Assembly: GCA_947447815.1 (NCBI GenBank)
Contig: CANFLJ010000068.1
Span: forward strand, 1 to 8,602
Direction of reading: 5' to 3'
Origin: Chitinophagaceae bacterium
GTDB lineage: Bacteria > Bacteroidota > Bacteroidia > Chitinophagales > Chitinophagaceae
Length of the DNA: 8,602 nucleotides
Shown piece after piece: positions 1 through 5,743 of the stretch. Both the position numbers and the translations under genes were made by a program. Positions within the stretch are counted from its first letter, which is position 1, and each line of letters begins with the position of its first letter. The notes below the pieces were generated by a model. The model had not been told where the DNA came from and made no database searches. It saw only the letters and a list, made by a program, of their open reading frames with translations.

Positions 1-639
1 GAGAAGACAGGGTTCTGGATAGAAGAGTTTACAACCCCTTATTATGTTCTATTGGATGCAGGTATGGAAATGACTATCGCATCGCCTAATGGAGGTCAGC
101 CTCCTGTAGATCCTAAGAGCGAGGTTGCTGATGCACAAACCAGTTCAACCAAGCGTTTCTATGGAGATAACGAACTCATTGACAAAGTGGCAAACACTAT
201 TAAACTAATTACTCTAAAATCAATTGACTTTGATGCAGTGTTTTATCCAGGTGGTCATGGGCCAATGTGGGATCTTGCTAATGATCCTTCTTCTATTGCA
301 TTGATTGAATCTTTTTACAAAGAGGATAAGCCTATAGCATTTGTTTGTCATGCACCCGCTACATTAGTGAACGTAAAATTGCCTGACGGAGAACCACTCG
401 TAAAAGGGAAAGAGCTTACTGCTTTTTCTAATGCCGAAGAAGATGCAGTAAAGCTGACTTCTGTAGTGCCGTTTTCTCTCGAGGATAAGCTGAAGGAACT
501 GGGAGCACATTATTCTAAAGGAAGTGATTGGGCTGCTTATGCAAAAAGAGATGGCCTTTTAATTACAGGTCAGAATCCTGCATCTTCAGAGGCTGTTGCT
601 AAACTATTATTAGAGGCGTTAGCGGTAAAAAAGGAATGA
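1..639 (+). CDS. DJ-1/PfpI family (type 1 glutamine amidotransferase-like) protein, 5' partial
   Basis: The reading frame is open from base 1, so the start codon lies upstream; 212 residues are visible, and full-length relatives of about 225-230 residues imply that only some 15-20 are missing. The frame opens with TGFWIEEF, which matches the N-terminal acidic motif of the Hsp31/YDR533C-like branch. The nucleophile elbow is AFVCHAPA, with the Cys codon at 346-348 followed by His, and the conserved YPGGHGPMWDL and ITGQNPASS segments are present. Members of this branch are cytosolic and are described as glyoxalase III-like, deglycase-like or chaperone-like proteins induced by electrophile or oxidative stress; which activity applies here cannot be told. 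No signal peptide is visible in the part present. No T-tract terminator follows, and a separate promoter (680-714) lies before the next gene. Family assignment is firm, exact function is not. Confidence 0.93.
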   Translation, partial: EKTGFWIEEFTTPYYVLLDAGMEMTIASPNGGQPPVDPKSEVADAQTSSTKRFYGDNELIDKVANTIKLITLKSIDFDAVFYPGGHGPMWDLANDPSSIALIESFYKEDKPIAFVCHAPATLVNVKLPDGEPLVKGKELTAFSNAEEDAVKLTSVVPFSLEDKLKELGAHYSKGSDWAAYAKRDGLLITGQNPASSEAVAKLLLEALAVKKE

Positions 640-679
640 TTTGAAATCAGTGAATCATGTAAGTAATTGTTACCATAGT

Positions 680-714
680 ATAACAGTACAACTTATAGTG
701 GTATTCACCTTTGC
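680..714 (+). promoter_or_regulatory. Predicted promoter P1, GTAAC-type box plus CACCTTTGC
   Basis: ATAACAGTA at 680-688 and CACCTTTGC at 706-714 start exactly 26 nt apart, the same spacing as in three other promoters in this window. The downstream box resembles the Bacteroidota -7 consensus TAnnTTTG, with C replacing the first T. Transcription would start around 718-722, about 15-20 nt before the ATG at 738. It probably drives the lipoprotein, ester cyclase and YceI genes. This copy is the least perfect of the four in its upstream box. Confidence 0.6.
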
Positions 715-737
715 AAAGAATTTATAAAATAAATATT

Positions 738-1028
738 ATGAAAAAAGTAATAGTAGTTGCAGGCGTATTAATTGTAACATTTTTCTTCACTGGTTGTGAA
801 GGACCCTATGTGGCAAGTGAGCCAGTTTATACGGAAGGCATTCGTCCTGCTCAGCCAAGTTCAAGCCATATATGGATTGACGGTGATTGGTATTATAATC
901 GTCAATTACACAATTATAACAGAAGGCAAGGTCATTGGGATATGCCAAGACCTGGACATTCTTTTCAACAAGGTCATTGGGAATCCAATAAAAAGGGGCA
1001 TCATTGGATAGGTGGAAAATGGAACTAA
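738..1028 (+). CDS. Small WxxGxW-repeat lipoprotein
   Basis: This is a 96-residue protein. Residues 1-19 form a lipoprotein signal (two Lys, then a hydrophobic stretch ending FFFTG), with the predicted lipidated Cys at residue 20, so the mature protein should be membrane-anchored outside the cytoplasm. The mature part is rich in Trp, His, Gly and Tyr and carries two WxxGxW units (W46-W51 and W90-W95), with two GHW triplets between them (65-67 and 79-81). This resembles the WxxGxW repeat family of envelope proteins, whose function is unknown. I chose ATG 738 rather than the in-frame TTG at 711 because the TTG lies inside the predicted -7 promoter box and because 738 gives a standard signal peptide. 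It is the first gene of an apparent three-gene operon. Confidence 0.85.
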   Translation: MKKVIVVAGVLIVTFFFTGCEGPYVASEPVYTEGIRPAQPSSSHIWIDGDWYYNRQLHNYNRRQGHWDMPRPGHSFQQGHWESNKKGHHWIGGKWN

Positions 1029-1073
1029 CCTATTGATGTTTATTAATAAAAATCACCTCATTAAATTATAAGT

Positions 1074-1646
1074 ATGAAACAAATATTCAAGCCAGTACTA
1101 GCTACTGCTACTATTTTATTTTTCTTTTTACTTTCTTCTTGCAATAATAAGTCCGCATTAAAGTTGGAAAATGAAGCCTTGAAGTCGGAGGCGGCTGCAC
1201 AGAATATAGCCAATCAAATGATTGCTAAGAATCTAATAACTTTTGACACACTGGATTTTACTGTATTTAGTAATCAGGATTGGCTACGTCTTCATGAAAG
1301 CCATGCTGCAGACATAAAAGTAAACTGGCCTGATGGTCATTTTACAAAAGGAATAGAGCGACATATTGCTGATTTAAAAGCCATGTTTGTTTATGCACCC
1401 AATACACGTATTAAAGAACATCCCATTCGTTTTGGATCCGGAAATATGACCTGTGTTACAGGCATAATGACTGGTACTTTTTCTGCGCCAATGCCTGTAG
1501 GTGCTGGTAACTTTATACAGCCTACCGGCAAAACATTTTCATTACCTATGTGCACCGTTGGTATTTGGGATAAGGGAGTAATGATAGAGGAATATTTATT
1601 CTGGGATAACCAGACTTACATGAATCAAATTGGATTAGGTAAATAA
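1074..1646 (+). CDS. SnoaL-like (NTF2 fold) ester cyclase-family lipoprotein
   Basis: This is a 190-residue protein. Residues 1-22 form a lipoprotein signal ending LLSS before Cys23. A short charged helical linker (about 28-50) follows, then a SnoaL-like/ester cyclase domain (about 55-188). Family hallmarks by eye are the WPDGHFTKGIERHIADLKAMF segment, the APNTRIKEHPIRFGSG segment, a PTGK turn, and the C-terminal EEYLFWDNQTYMNQIG. The name ester cyclase comes from polyketide cyclases; most bacterial members have no known substrate, and I do not assign a reaction. The odd point is location: the fold is usually cytoplasmic, whereas this copy has a clear lipobox. It lies 45 nt after the small lipoprotein and 17 nt before the YceI gene with no terminator between them, which supports co-transcription from P1. 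Confidence 0.85.
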   Translation: MKQIFKPVLATATILFFFLLSSCNNKSALKLENEALKSEAAAQNIANQMIAKNLITFDTLDFTVFSNQDWLRLHESHAADIKVNWPDGHFTKGIERHIADLKAMFVYAPNTRIKEHPIRFGSGNMTCVTGIMTGTFSAPMPVGAGNFIQPTGKTFSLPMCTVGIWDKGVMIEEYLFWDNQTYMNQIGLGK

Positions 1647-1663
1647 AATTAATAAATAAAATT

Positions 1664-2224
1664 ATGGAAAAGACAAAAGCATTAAATGCAACCAAGTGGT
1701 CTGTAGATCAGGCGCATAGTACAATCGAATTTAAAATAAGACATCTGATGATATCTCATATCAAGGGTTCTTTTAAAACATTCGATGCCAGTATTTATAC
1801 TACTGGAAAAGATTTTTCTACCGCAGAAATTGATTTGTGGATCGATGTTGCTTCTATTAATACTGGCGATGTGACCAGAGATCATCATCTAATTAGTAGC
1901 GACTTCTTTGATATAGAAAATCACAAACAAATTTCGTTTACTTCTACTACCATCAGCAAACCTGATGCTGATGGTAATCATGAATTGTGGGGCGAACTGA
2001 CCATGAGAGGAATTACCCAGAATGCAAAAATGAATGTGCAATATGGTGGTCTAATTAAAGACCCATGGGGCAATGAAAGAGCTGGTTTTACTGTGACCGG
2101 AATCATTAAAAGAAGCGATTGGGGAATTATTTTCAATTCTACGCTGGAGGCAGGAGGTATGATGCTGGGAGATGATGTGAATATTACCTGTGATATTGAG
2201 CTTGTGAATTCAGGTTCAAAATAA
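1664..2224 (+). CDS. YceI family protein
   Basis: This 186-residue protein is almost entirely one YceI domain, a lipocalin-like beta-barrel that in studied relatives binds polyisoprenoid or other amphiphilic lipids. The N-terminal signature is W12-S-V-D15-Q-A-H18-S, followed by FKIRH and KGSF. The middle holds the typical D-V-A-S-I-N-T and RDHHLISSDFFD segments, with H-L and F-D spaced as in the family, and LTMRGIT precedes the last strands. It ends with GDDVNITCDIELV. Classic YceI proteins are periplasmic, but no signal peptide is visible here: the protein starts MEKTKALNATKWSVDQ. A cytoplasmic location is therefore likely, as in many Bacteroidota paralogues. It is the last gene of the operon and is followed by a strong terminator at 2296-2325. 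Confidence 0.93.
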   Translation: MEKTKALNATKWSVDQAHSTIEFKIRHLMISHIKGSFKTFDASIYTTGKDFSTAEIDLWIDVASINTGDVTRDHHLISSDFFDIENHKQISFTSTTISKPDADGNHELWGELTMRGITQNAKMNVQYGGLIKDPWGNERAGFTVTGIIKRSDWGIIFNSTLEAGGMMLGDDVNITCDIELVNSGSK

Positions 2225-2295
2225 AGGTTGTTTTGTGCAATATTAATAAATATCCAAAATCAATCTCACCTTATAATGATGTTGAATTTGATAAG

Positions 2296-2325
2296 AACTC
2301 TGGAGTAATACTTCAGAGTTTTTTT
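2296..2325 (+). terminator. Intrinsic terminator after the YceI gene
   Basis: AACTCTGGA (2296-2304) pairs with TTCAGAGTT (2312-2320), a 9-bp stem with one G-T wobble and a 7-nt loop. The stem runs into a seven-T tract (2319-2325). It lies 72 nt after the YceI stop codon and closes the P1 operon. Confidence 0.85.
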
Positions 2326-2428
2326 ATGCTTGATGGAGTTTGAGCAGTACAACTTTTCTAACATTAATAACTGATTTCTATTATTCATTATGTAATGTAG
2401 GAATTATATAACTAATACCCTTCATTGT

Positions 2429-2463
2429 GTAACATTTGGTTCTTGATGGTAGGTCAACTTTGC
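2429..2463 (+). promoter_or_regulatory. Predicted promoter P2, GTAACATTT plus CAACTTTGC
   Basis: GTAACATTT (2429-2437) and CAACTTTGC (2455-2463) start 26 nt apart. The 12-mer GGTCAACTTTGC (2452-2463) recurs identically in promoter P4. The predicted start of transcription is around 2467-2471, giving a short A-rich leader before the ATGs at 2482 and 2500. Confidence 0.72.
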
Positions 2464-2499
2464 ATTTATTAAAAAAAAATAATGCAAAAACAATTTATT

Positions 2500-4380
2500 A
2501 TGAAAAAAAGTATACAATTTACTTTAGCTATTTTCTCCATGTTATTGATAACAAAAACAAATTTCGGTCAGGCTCCTAATTTAGGTACGGCTGCAAACTT
2601 TGTATTATTTACAACTGTTGGAGCTGTAACTAATACTAGTATTTCCCAACTTTCAGGCAATGTAGGTACCAACAGTGGTTCCAGTACAGGCTTCGGTAAT
2701 GTGAATGGGGTTATGCATGATAACGATGGAGCCAGTGGACAAGCTGGCACTGATTTATTAATTGCTTATGCTAGTTTAAATACTGCTATACCTGGTTTCT
2801 TTCCTGCTTCTTTATTGGGAAATGGAGATACTCTTATTCCTGGAGTATATCATATAGCTAGTGTGGCTACATTAAATGGAGTTCTTTATTTAAATGCCAA
2901 AGGAAATGCTAATGCAGTATTTATTATACAAATTCAAGGGGCATTTTCTACAGCTGCTTCTTCAAAAGTTAAATTAATTAATGGAGCACAAGCATGTAAT
3001 GTTTACTGGAAAGTAGAAGGGCTAATAAGTATGGCACCAGCTACTTATATGAGTGGAACTATTGTAGCCAATAACGGAGCTATTAACATGACAACTAATG
3101 ATACGCTGCAAGGTAGAGCACTTTCAATTTCAGGTGCTGTAACTTCTGATCAGGTATTGGCTTTTCTACCAACTGGTTGTGGTATGCCATTACTTACTGG
3201 TCCAACTTTTCCTATATTAGGCTCCACTATTTATTATGGGTTGTTTTCTTCTAATGGTCCTGTCAATAATACTGGTGTAAGCAATGTGACTGGGAGTGTA
3301 GGAACGAATGTTGGATTGACGGTTGGTTTTGATTCTGCTAAAGTGTCATGCAAAATACATCCTATTTCGGATACTTCTACTGCAAAATGTGCAGCTGATT
3401 TACTCAATCTTTATAACTATTTAAATGTCCTACCTTACGATATTGAATTGTTATATCCTGCTCAGTTTGGCAGAAGTCTGGTTCTTACTCCTAATACTTA
3501 TATTTTAAAAGGAGCAACTACATTTACAGATACACTTTATTTAAATGCTGTAGGTAATCCAAATGCAGTATTTATAATTAAGATCAATGGGGCATTATCT
3601 ACCAGCACATATAGTAAAGTGTTATTGATCAATGGAGCTCAAGGTAAAAATGTTTTCTGGAAAATAGAAGGTGCAGTTGACATCAGTGATTACTCAGTAT
3701 TTGTTGGTACAATTGTTGCTAATAATGGAGCAATTAATTTAGGGATAGGGGTGCAGTTAAATGGTCAGGCGTTTACTACTACTGGCGCGCTAACTACTGC
3801 TGCTGTTAATGTTGTTATGCCAGTTACGGTGTGTGAAGGCCTTCCTGTTAATTGGTTGTATGTAAGAGCACTTGCTGCTAATAATAGTGTGCAGGTTCAA
3901 TGGGCTACATCAACAGAAATTAATAATAAATATTATAGTGTTCAGAAGAGTAATGATGGTAAATTGTTTAAAACTATTAGTACTGTAAGTATTCCGGATA
4001 ATACCTTATATGGTGAACACTTTTATTCTTATAATGATAAGAGCCCTAATAATATTAATTACTATCGAATTGCACAAACAGATTTTGATGGATCTATTAG
4101 TTATTCTACTGTAGTTAGCATTAAAATGAATGCCGATTTAAAAGTAGCTCAGTATGTACAAAGAAGCAATATTGTTGTCACTGTTACTGGAGCTAATGCT
4201 GAGTTGGCTAATATAAAATTGACCAGTACGGATGGACGTTTGATTTCTATTAATAAGGTATTGCTCAATACAGGTTACAATCAGTTTAAAATAAATAAAC
4301 CATCAAGACCTGGGTTATACATTTTAACTGTAGAAAGTATGGGGCAGCAATTATATGGTGGTAAAGTAATGGTTTTGTAA
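2500..4380 (+). CDS. Secreted tandem DUF3494 (ice-binding-like) protein with T9SS sorting domain
   Basis: This is a 626-residue protein. Residues 1-24 form a signal peptide (MKKSIQFTLAIFSMLLITK..., ending NFGQ). Two DUF3494 domains follow, at about 26-225 and 236-445. Each carries the GNVGTN or GSVGTN start, LYLNAxGNxNAVFII, and the C-terminal GTIVANNGAIN strand typical of this beta-solenoid fold. Residues about 448-540 look like the beta-sandwich that often precedes T9SS tails (PVNWLYVRAL...YYSVQKSNDGK...NYYRIAQTDFDG), and about 545-626 resemble a type A T9SS C-terminal sorting domain ending in GKVMVL. DUF3494 members bind ice or act as extracellular adhesins; ice binding is not proven by family membership. 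The product should be exported by Sec and then released or attached at the surface by T9SS. An in-frame ATG at 2482 adds six residues; I prefer 2500 because it gives the cleaner signal peptide. It has its own promoter (P2) and terminator. Confidence 0.9.
   Translation: MKKSIQFTLAIFSMLLITKTNFGQAPNLGTAANFVLFTTVGAVTNTSISQLSGNVGTNSGSSTGFGNVNGVMHDNDGASGQAGTDLLIAYASLNTAIPGFFPASLLGNGDTLIPGVYHIASVATLNGVLYLNAKGNANAVFIIQIQGAFSTAASSKVKLINGAQACNVYWKVEGLISMAPATYMSGTIVANNGAINMTTNDTLQGRALSISGAVTSDQVLAFLPTGCGMPLLTGPTFPILGSTIYYGLFSSNGPVNNTGVSNVTGSVGTNVGLTVGFDSAKVSCKIHPISDTSTAKCAADLLNLYNYLNVLPYDIELLYPAQFGRSLVLTPNTYILKGATTFTDTLYLNAVGNPNAVFIIKINGALSTSTYSKVLLINGAQGKNVFWKIEGAVDISDYSVFVGTIVANNGAINLGIGVQLNGQAFTTTGALTTAAVNVVMPVTVCEGLPVNWLYVRALAANNSVQVQWATSTEINNKYYSVQKSNDGKLFKTISTVSIPDNTLYGEHFYSYNDKSPNNINYYRIAQTDFDGSISYSTVVSIKMNADLKVAQYVQRSNIVVTVTGANAELANIKLTSTDGRLISINKVLLNTGYNQFKINKPSRPGLYILTVESMGQQLYGGKVMVL
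2884..3021 (+). repeat. Internal domain repeat, copy 1 (DUF3494)
   Basis: Residues 129-174 of the ice-binding-like protein match residues 346-391, encoded at 3535-3672, in 33 of 46 positions by hand count without gaps. Both copies begin LYLNA and end WKxEG. This shows that the two DUF3494 domains arose by duplication or are under the same constraint. Confidence 0.85.
3535..3672 (+). repeat. Internal domain repeat, copy 2 (DUF3494)
   Basis: This is the second copy of the 46-residue segment at 2884-3021. The DNA of the two copies begins with the same CTTTATTTAAATGC but has diverged at many third positions, so the duplication is not recent. Confidence 0.85.
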
Positions 4381-4398
4381 ATTCAGTATTTCTATAAT

Positions 4399-4450
4399 TG
4401 TTCATCATGTTCTTATAGTGAAAACTATAATTCATGATGAACATTGTTTT
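4399..4450 (+). terminator. Long two-part hairpin terminator
   Basis: An outer 11-bp perfect stem (4399-4409 with 4433-4443) encloses a small internal loop and an inner 7-bp stem, TTATAGT (4413-4419) with ACTATAA (4424-4430), capped by a GAAA tetraloop. TTGTTTT follows at 4444-4450. It lies 18 nt after the ice-binding-like gene and is the likely end of its mRNA. Confidence 0.8.
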
Positions 4451-4456
4451 CTCTTT

Positions 4457-4492
4457 GTAATGCTTATTAATAGGATAAGTTTCCCATTTTGC
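4457..4492 (+). promoter_or_regulatory. Possible promoter P5, weaker GTAAC-type
   Basis: GTAATGCTT (4457-4465) and CCATTTTGC (4484-4492) start 27 nt apart, one more than the other four. Both boxes are weaker matches. It starts just after the preceding terminator hairpin. If used, it gives a leader of about 170-175 nt before the cupin gene. Confidence 0.45.
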
Positions 4493-4509
4493 TTCAAATT
4501 CGTATTGTA

Positions 4510-4618
4510 AATAAGTTTTTTAATTGTTTGGAGCTTATTGGACTACTTTCACGGGATTCCAACGAATTAATAAATATACGGCAATTCGTTAAAGCACATT
4601 ATATAGATAAAAGTAGTC
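4510..4618 (+). other. Candidate structured 5' leader of the cupin mRNA
   Basis: GACTACTTT (4541-4549) is perfectly complementary to AAAGTAGTC (4610-4618), and between them AACGAATT (4561-4568) pairs with AATTCGTT (4583-4590), giving nested stems. A further AATAAG (4510-4515) / CTTATT (4534-4539) pair lies just upstream and can be extended with wobble pairs. The region sits between the possible promoter P5 and the cupin start, so it may be a structured leader or a small RNA. It matches no riboswitch class that I recognise. A 64-codon open frame crosses it, but that frame starts with a TTG inside the putative -7 box. Confidence 0.35.
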
Positions 4619-4672
4619 TTCTAGATTTCTTCCCTTATAACGTACATATCATTTTAGTTAATAATTTTATAT

Positions 4673-5017
4673 ATGGAGAATAATTTTGAAATAGAAAAAG
4701 GAATTGGGCATATTACTGTTGAGATTATAGAATACATACCCAATTCTGTGGTTATCAAAACCATTTTAAAGAAGTCCACTGGGAACATAAGCGTGATGTC
4801 GTTTGATAGTGGTGAGGGCCTTACCGAAAAGACGACTCCATTTGATACATTTGCCCAGATAATAGAAGGAAAAGCAGAGATCGTTATTAATGGTGTATCA
4901 CGAGTATTAGTAACAGGTGAATCAATTGTTATTCCTGCATTTCAAAGGAATTTAATTAAACCCAATGGTCGCTTTAAAATGATTCAGACGGTTATTAAAA
5001 GTGGGTATGAATTATAA
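4673..5017 (+). CDS. Small single-domain cupin, metal site apparently lost
   Basis: This 114-residue cytoplasmic protein has no signal peptide. Residues about 38-108 fit the conserved beta-barrel of small cupins: MSFDSGEGLTEKTTPFD (42-58), IIEGKAEIVING (63-74), a GESIVIPA turn (82-89) and RFKMIQTVI (100-108). In the relatives I know, the first segment reads S-E-H-T-A-P-F-D and the later one P-A-N-V-P-H-A-L, with the two histidines helping to bind the metal. Here these positions are Lys53 and Asn93, so a metal-dependent enzyme is unlikely and a ligand-binding or structural role is more plausible. The comparison is from memory of the family. The start ATG at 4673 follows a long leader (see 4510-4618), and a very strong terminator follows. 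No partner gene shares the transcript. Confidence 0.82.
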   Translation: MENNFEIEKGIGHITVEIIEYIPNSVVIKTILKKSTGNISVMSFDSGEGLTEKTTPFDTFAQIIEGKAEIVINGVSRVLVTGESIVIPAFQRNLIKPNGRFKMIQTVIKSGYEL

Positions 5018-5089
5018 TTATATTTCTGATTAACACATTAATTTAGTTGTAGATTTATTTGAACATCATTTCTACAGTAAATATATTTT

Positions 5090-5135
5090 ACAATGCCTGA
5101 TTTGTTTTATATAACAAATCAGGCATTGTTGTTTT
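5090..5135 (+). terminator. Strong intrinsic terminator after the cupin gene
   Basis: ACAATGCCTGATTTGT (5090-5105) is perfectly complementary to 5114-5129, and T5106-A5113 extends this to a 17-bp stem with a 6-nt loop. TGTTTT follows. It lies 72 nt after the cupin stop codon. A weaker TGTAGA/TCTACA pair (5048-5053 and 5071-5076) lies just upstream of it. Confidence 0.88.
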
Positions 5136-5203
5136 AAATATTATCACTAAACGGACTAATTAATTTAGAATCTGTGAATGATGCAACTTATAGTTATAGT
5201 TAT

Positions 5204-5238
5204 GTAATAAATGCTTCAATGTTACAAACCAACTTTGC
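5204..5238 (+). promoter_or_regulatory. Predicted promoter P3, GTAATAAAT plus CAACTTTGC
   Basis: GTAATAAAT (5204-5212) and CAACTTTGC (5230-5238) start 26 nt apart. The downstream box is identical to those of P2 and P4. A GTTAC at 5221-5225 mirrors the upstream GTAA and could form part of an operator. The predicted start of transcription is around 5242-5246. Confidence 0.68.
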
Positions 5239-5241
5239 ACT

Positions 5242-5263
5242 GTTGTAAAAATTCATTTACAAC
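5242..5263 (+). promoter_or_regulatory. Hairpin at the predicted 5' end of the His-rich protein mRNA
   Basis: GTTGTAAA (5242-5249) is perfectly complementary to TTTACAAC (5256-5263), with a 6-nt loop. It lies directly after promoter P3, so the transcript would begin with it, and it is 15 nt before the ATG. It could protect the mRNA 5' end, influence translation, or be a DNA operator palindrome; the sequence alone does not decide. Confidence 0.5.
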
Positions 5264-5278
5264 TTAATATTTAATTAT

Positions 5279-5536
5279 ATGTCAGATACAGTAACGCCAA
5301 TTAAACACGAGCAAGTGAAAGTTTCTTCTAATGAAAATCATGGAGGAGTAGAGAATCACAAAAAGGCTGCACATCATCATGAGGAAGCAGCCAAATTTCA
5401 TCATGAAGCTGCAAAGCAACATGAAGCAGGCAATCATGAGAAGGCAGCTCATGCAACGATTAAAGCTCAGGGTCATCATGCTCTTGCAACCGAGCACCAG
5501 GTTCTGGATGTAAAACATCATGCAATAAAGGGTTAA
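5279..5536 (+). CDS. Small His-rich, Ala/Glu/Lys helical protein
   Basis: This 85-residue protein contains 16 His and 14 Ala. After a polar N-terminus (1-26), residues 27-73 look like one amphipathic helix with repeated H-x-x-A-A units: Ala pairs at 30-31, 37-38 and 44-45 are seven residues apart, and another follows at 56-57 after an AGN break. His doublets or triplets occur at 32-34, 41-42, 66-67 and 80-81. It has no signal peptide, membrane segment or Cys. Similar small His/Ala-rich proteins with HHEEAAKHH-like repeats occur in many bacteria as uncharacterised proteins. Metal or nucleic acid binding, or pH buffering, is conceivable but not shown. It is monocistronic, with its own GTAAC-type promoter and a GC-rich terminator, which suggests tight, possibly stress-dependent, expression. 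Confidence 0.85.
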   Translation: MSDTVTPIKHEQVKVSSNENHGGVENHKKAAHHHEEAAKFHHEAAKQHEAGNHEKAAHATIKAQGHHALATEHQVLDVKHHAIKG

Positions 5537-5569
5537 TCCGTTTTTGAAATCTGTCTCTATAAAAACAAT

Positions 5570-5606
5570 AAAACGCGTCTTGATTTTTCAAGGCGCGTTT
5601 TTATTT
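5570..5606 (+). terminator. Intrinsic terminator after the His-rich gene
   Basis: The 13-nt arm at 5571-5583 (AAACGCGTCTTGA) pairs with 5588-5600 (TCAAGGCGCGTTT), with one T-G wobble, a TTTT loop and one extra A-T pair outside. TTATTTT follows. The sequence before the hairpin is A-rich, so it could also stop transcription from the other strand, but no minus-strand gene is present. Confidence 0.88.
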
Positions 5607-5689
5607 TATAATACACCTCGCCATTATATATAAATGTAGTGATGCAGTATAGCAAATCTGTAAATGTTGTAAGTTTTCCCTTCCATACT

Positions 5690-5724
5690 GTAACATTCAT
5701 TTCGCATACCCTGGTCAACTTTGC
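5690..5724 (+). promoter_or_regulatory. Predicted promoter P4, GTAACATTC plus CAACTTTGC
   Basis: GTAACATTC (5690-5698) and CAACTTTGC (5716-5724) start 26 nt apart, and GGTCAACTTTGC (5713-5724) is identical to that of P2. The predicted start of transcription is around 5728-5732, some 12-16 nt before ATG 5744. It should drive the SDR, decarboxylase and alcohol dehydrogenase operon. Confidence 0.73.
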
Positions 5725-5743
5725 GCCTTCAAAAAAACAATTT

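Noticed and set aside
637..658. Palindrome TGATTTGAAATCA (637-649) and ATGATT/AATCAT pair after the DJ-1-like gene
   Set aside because: The first has only a 1-nt centre and neither is followed by a T tract, so they do not make a convincing terminator; the short repeats fit chance in AT-rich DNA.
711..737. Upstream TTG start for the small lipoprotein
   Set aside because: The TTG is part of the predicted CACCTTTGC box, so it would not be on the mRNA; ATG 738 gives a standard lipoprotein signal.
796..1011. 71-codon + strand frame inside the small lipoprotein gene
   Set aside because: It is an alternative frame of a gene with a clear lipobox and WxxGxW repeats, and it has no signal or domain of its own.
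4489..4683. 64-codon open frame on the + strand before the cupin gene
   Set aside because: It starts with a TTG inside the possible -7 promoter box, has no recognisable family, overlaps the cupin start by 11 nt, and covers the inverted repeats. A leader is more likely, though a degraded gene cannot be excluded.
689..5194. 11-mer CAACTTATAGT shared at 689-699 and 5184-5194
   Set aside because: The two copies lie at different positions relative to their promoters (between the boxes versus upstream of them), so a common regulatory role is not supported.
5639..5743. 35-residue N-terminal extension of the SDR
   Set aside because: It lies upstream of or within promoter P4, adds nothing SDR-like, and the 253-residue form from ATG 5744 has the family's normal length.
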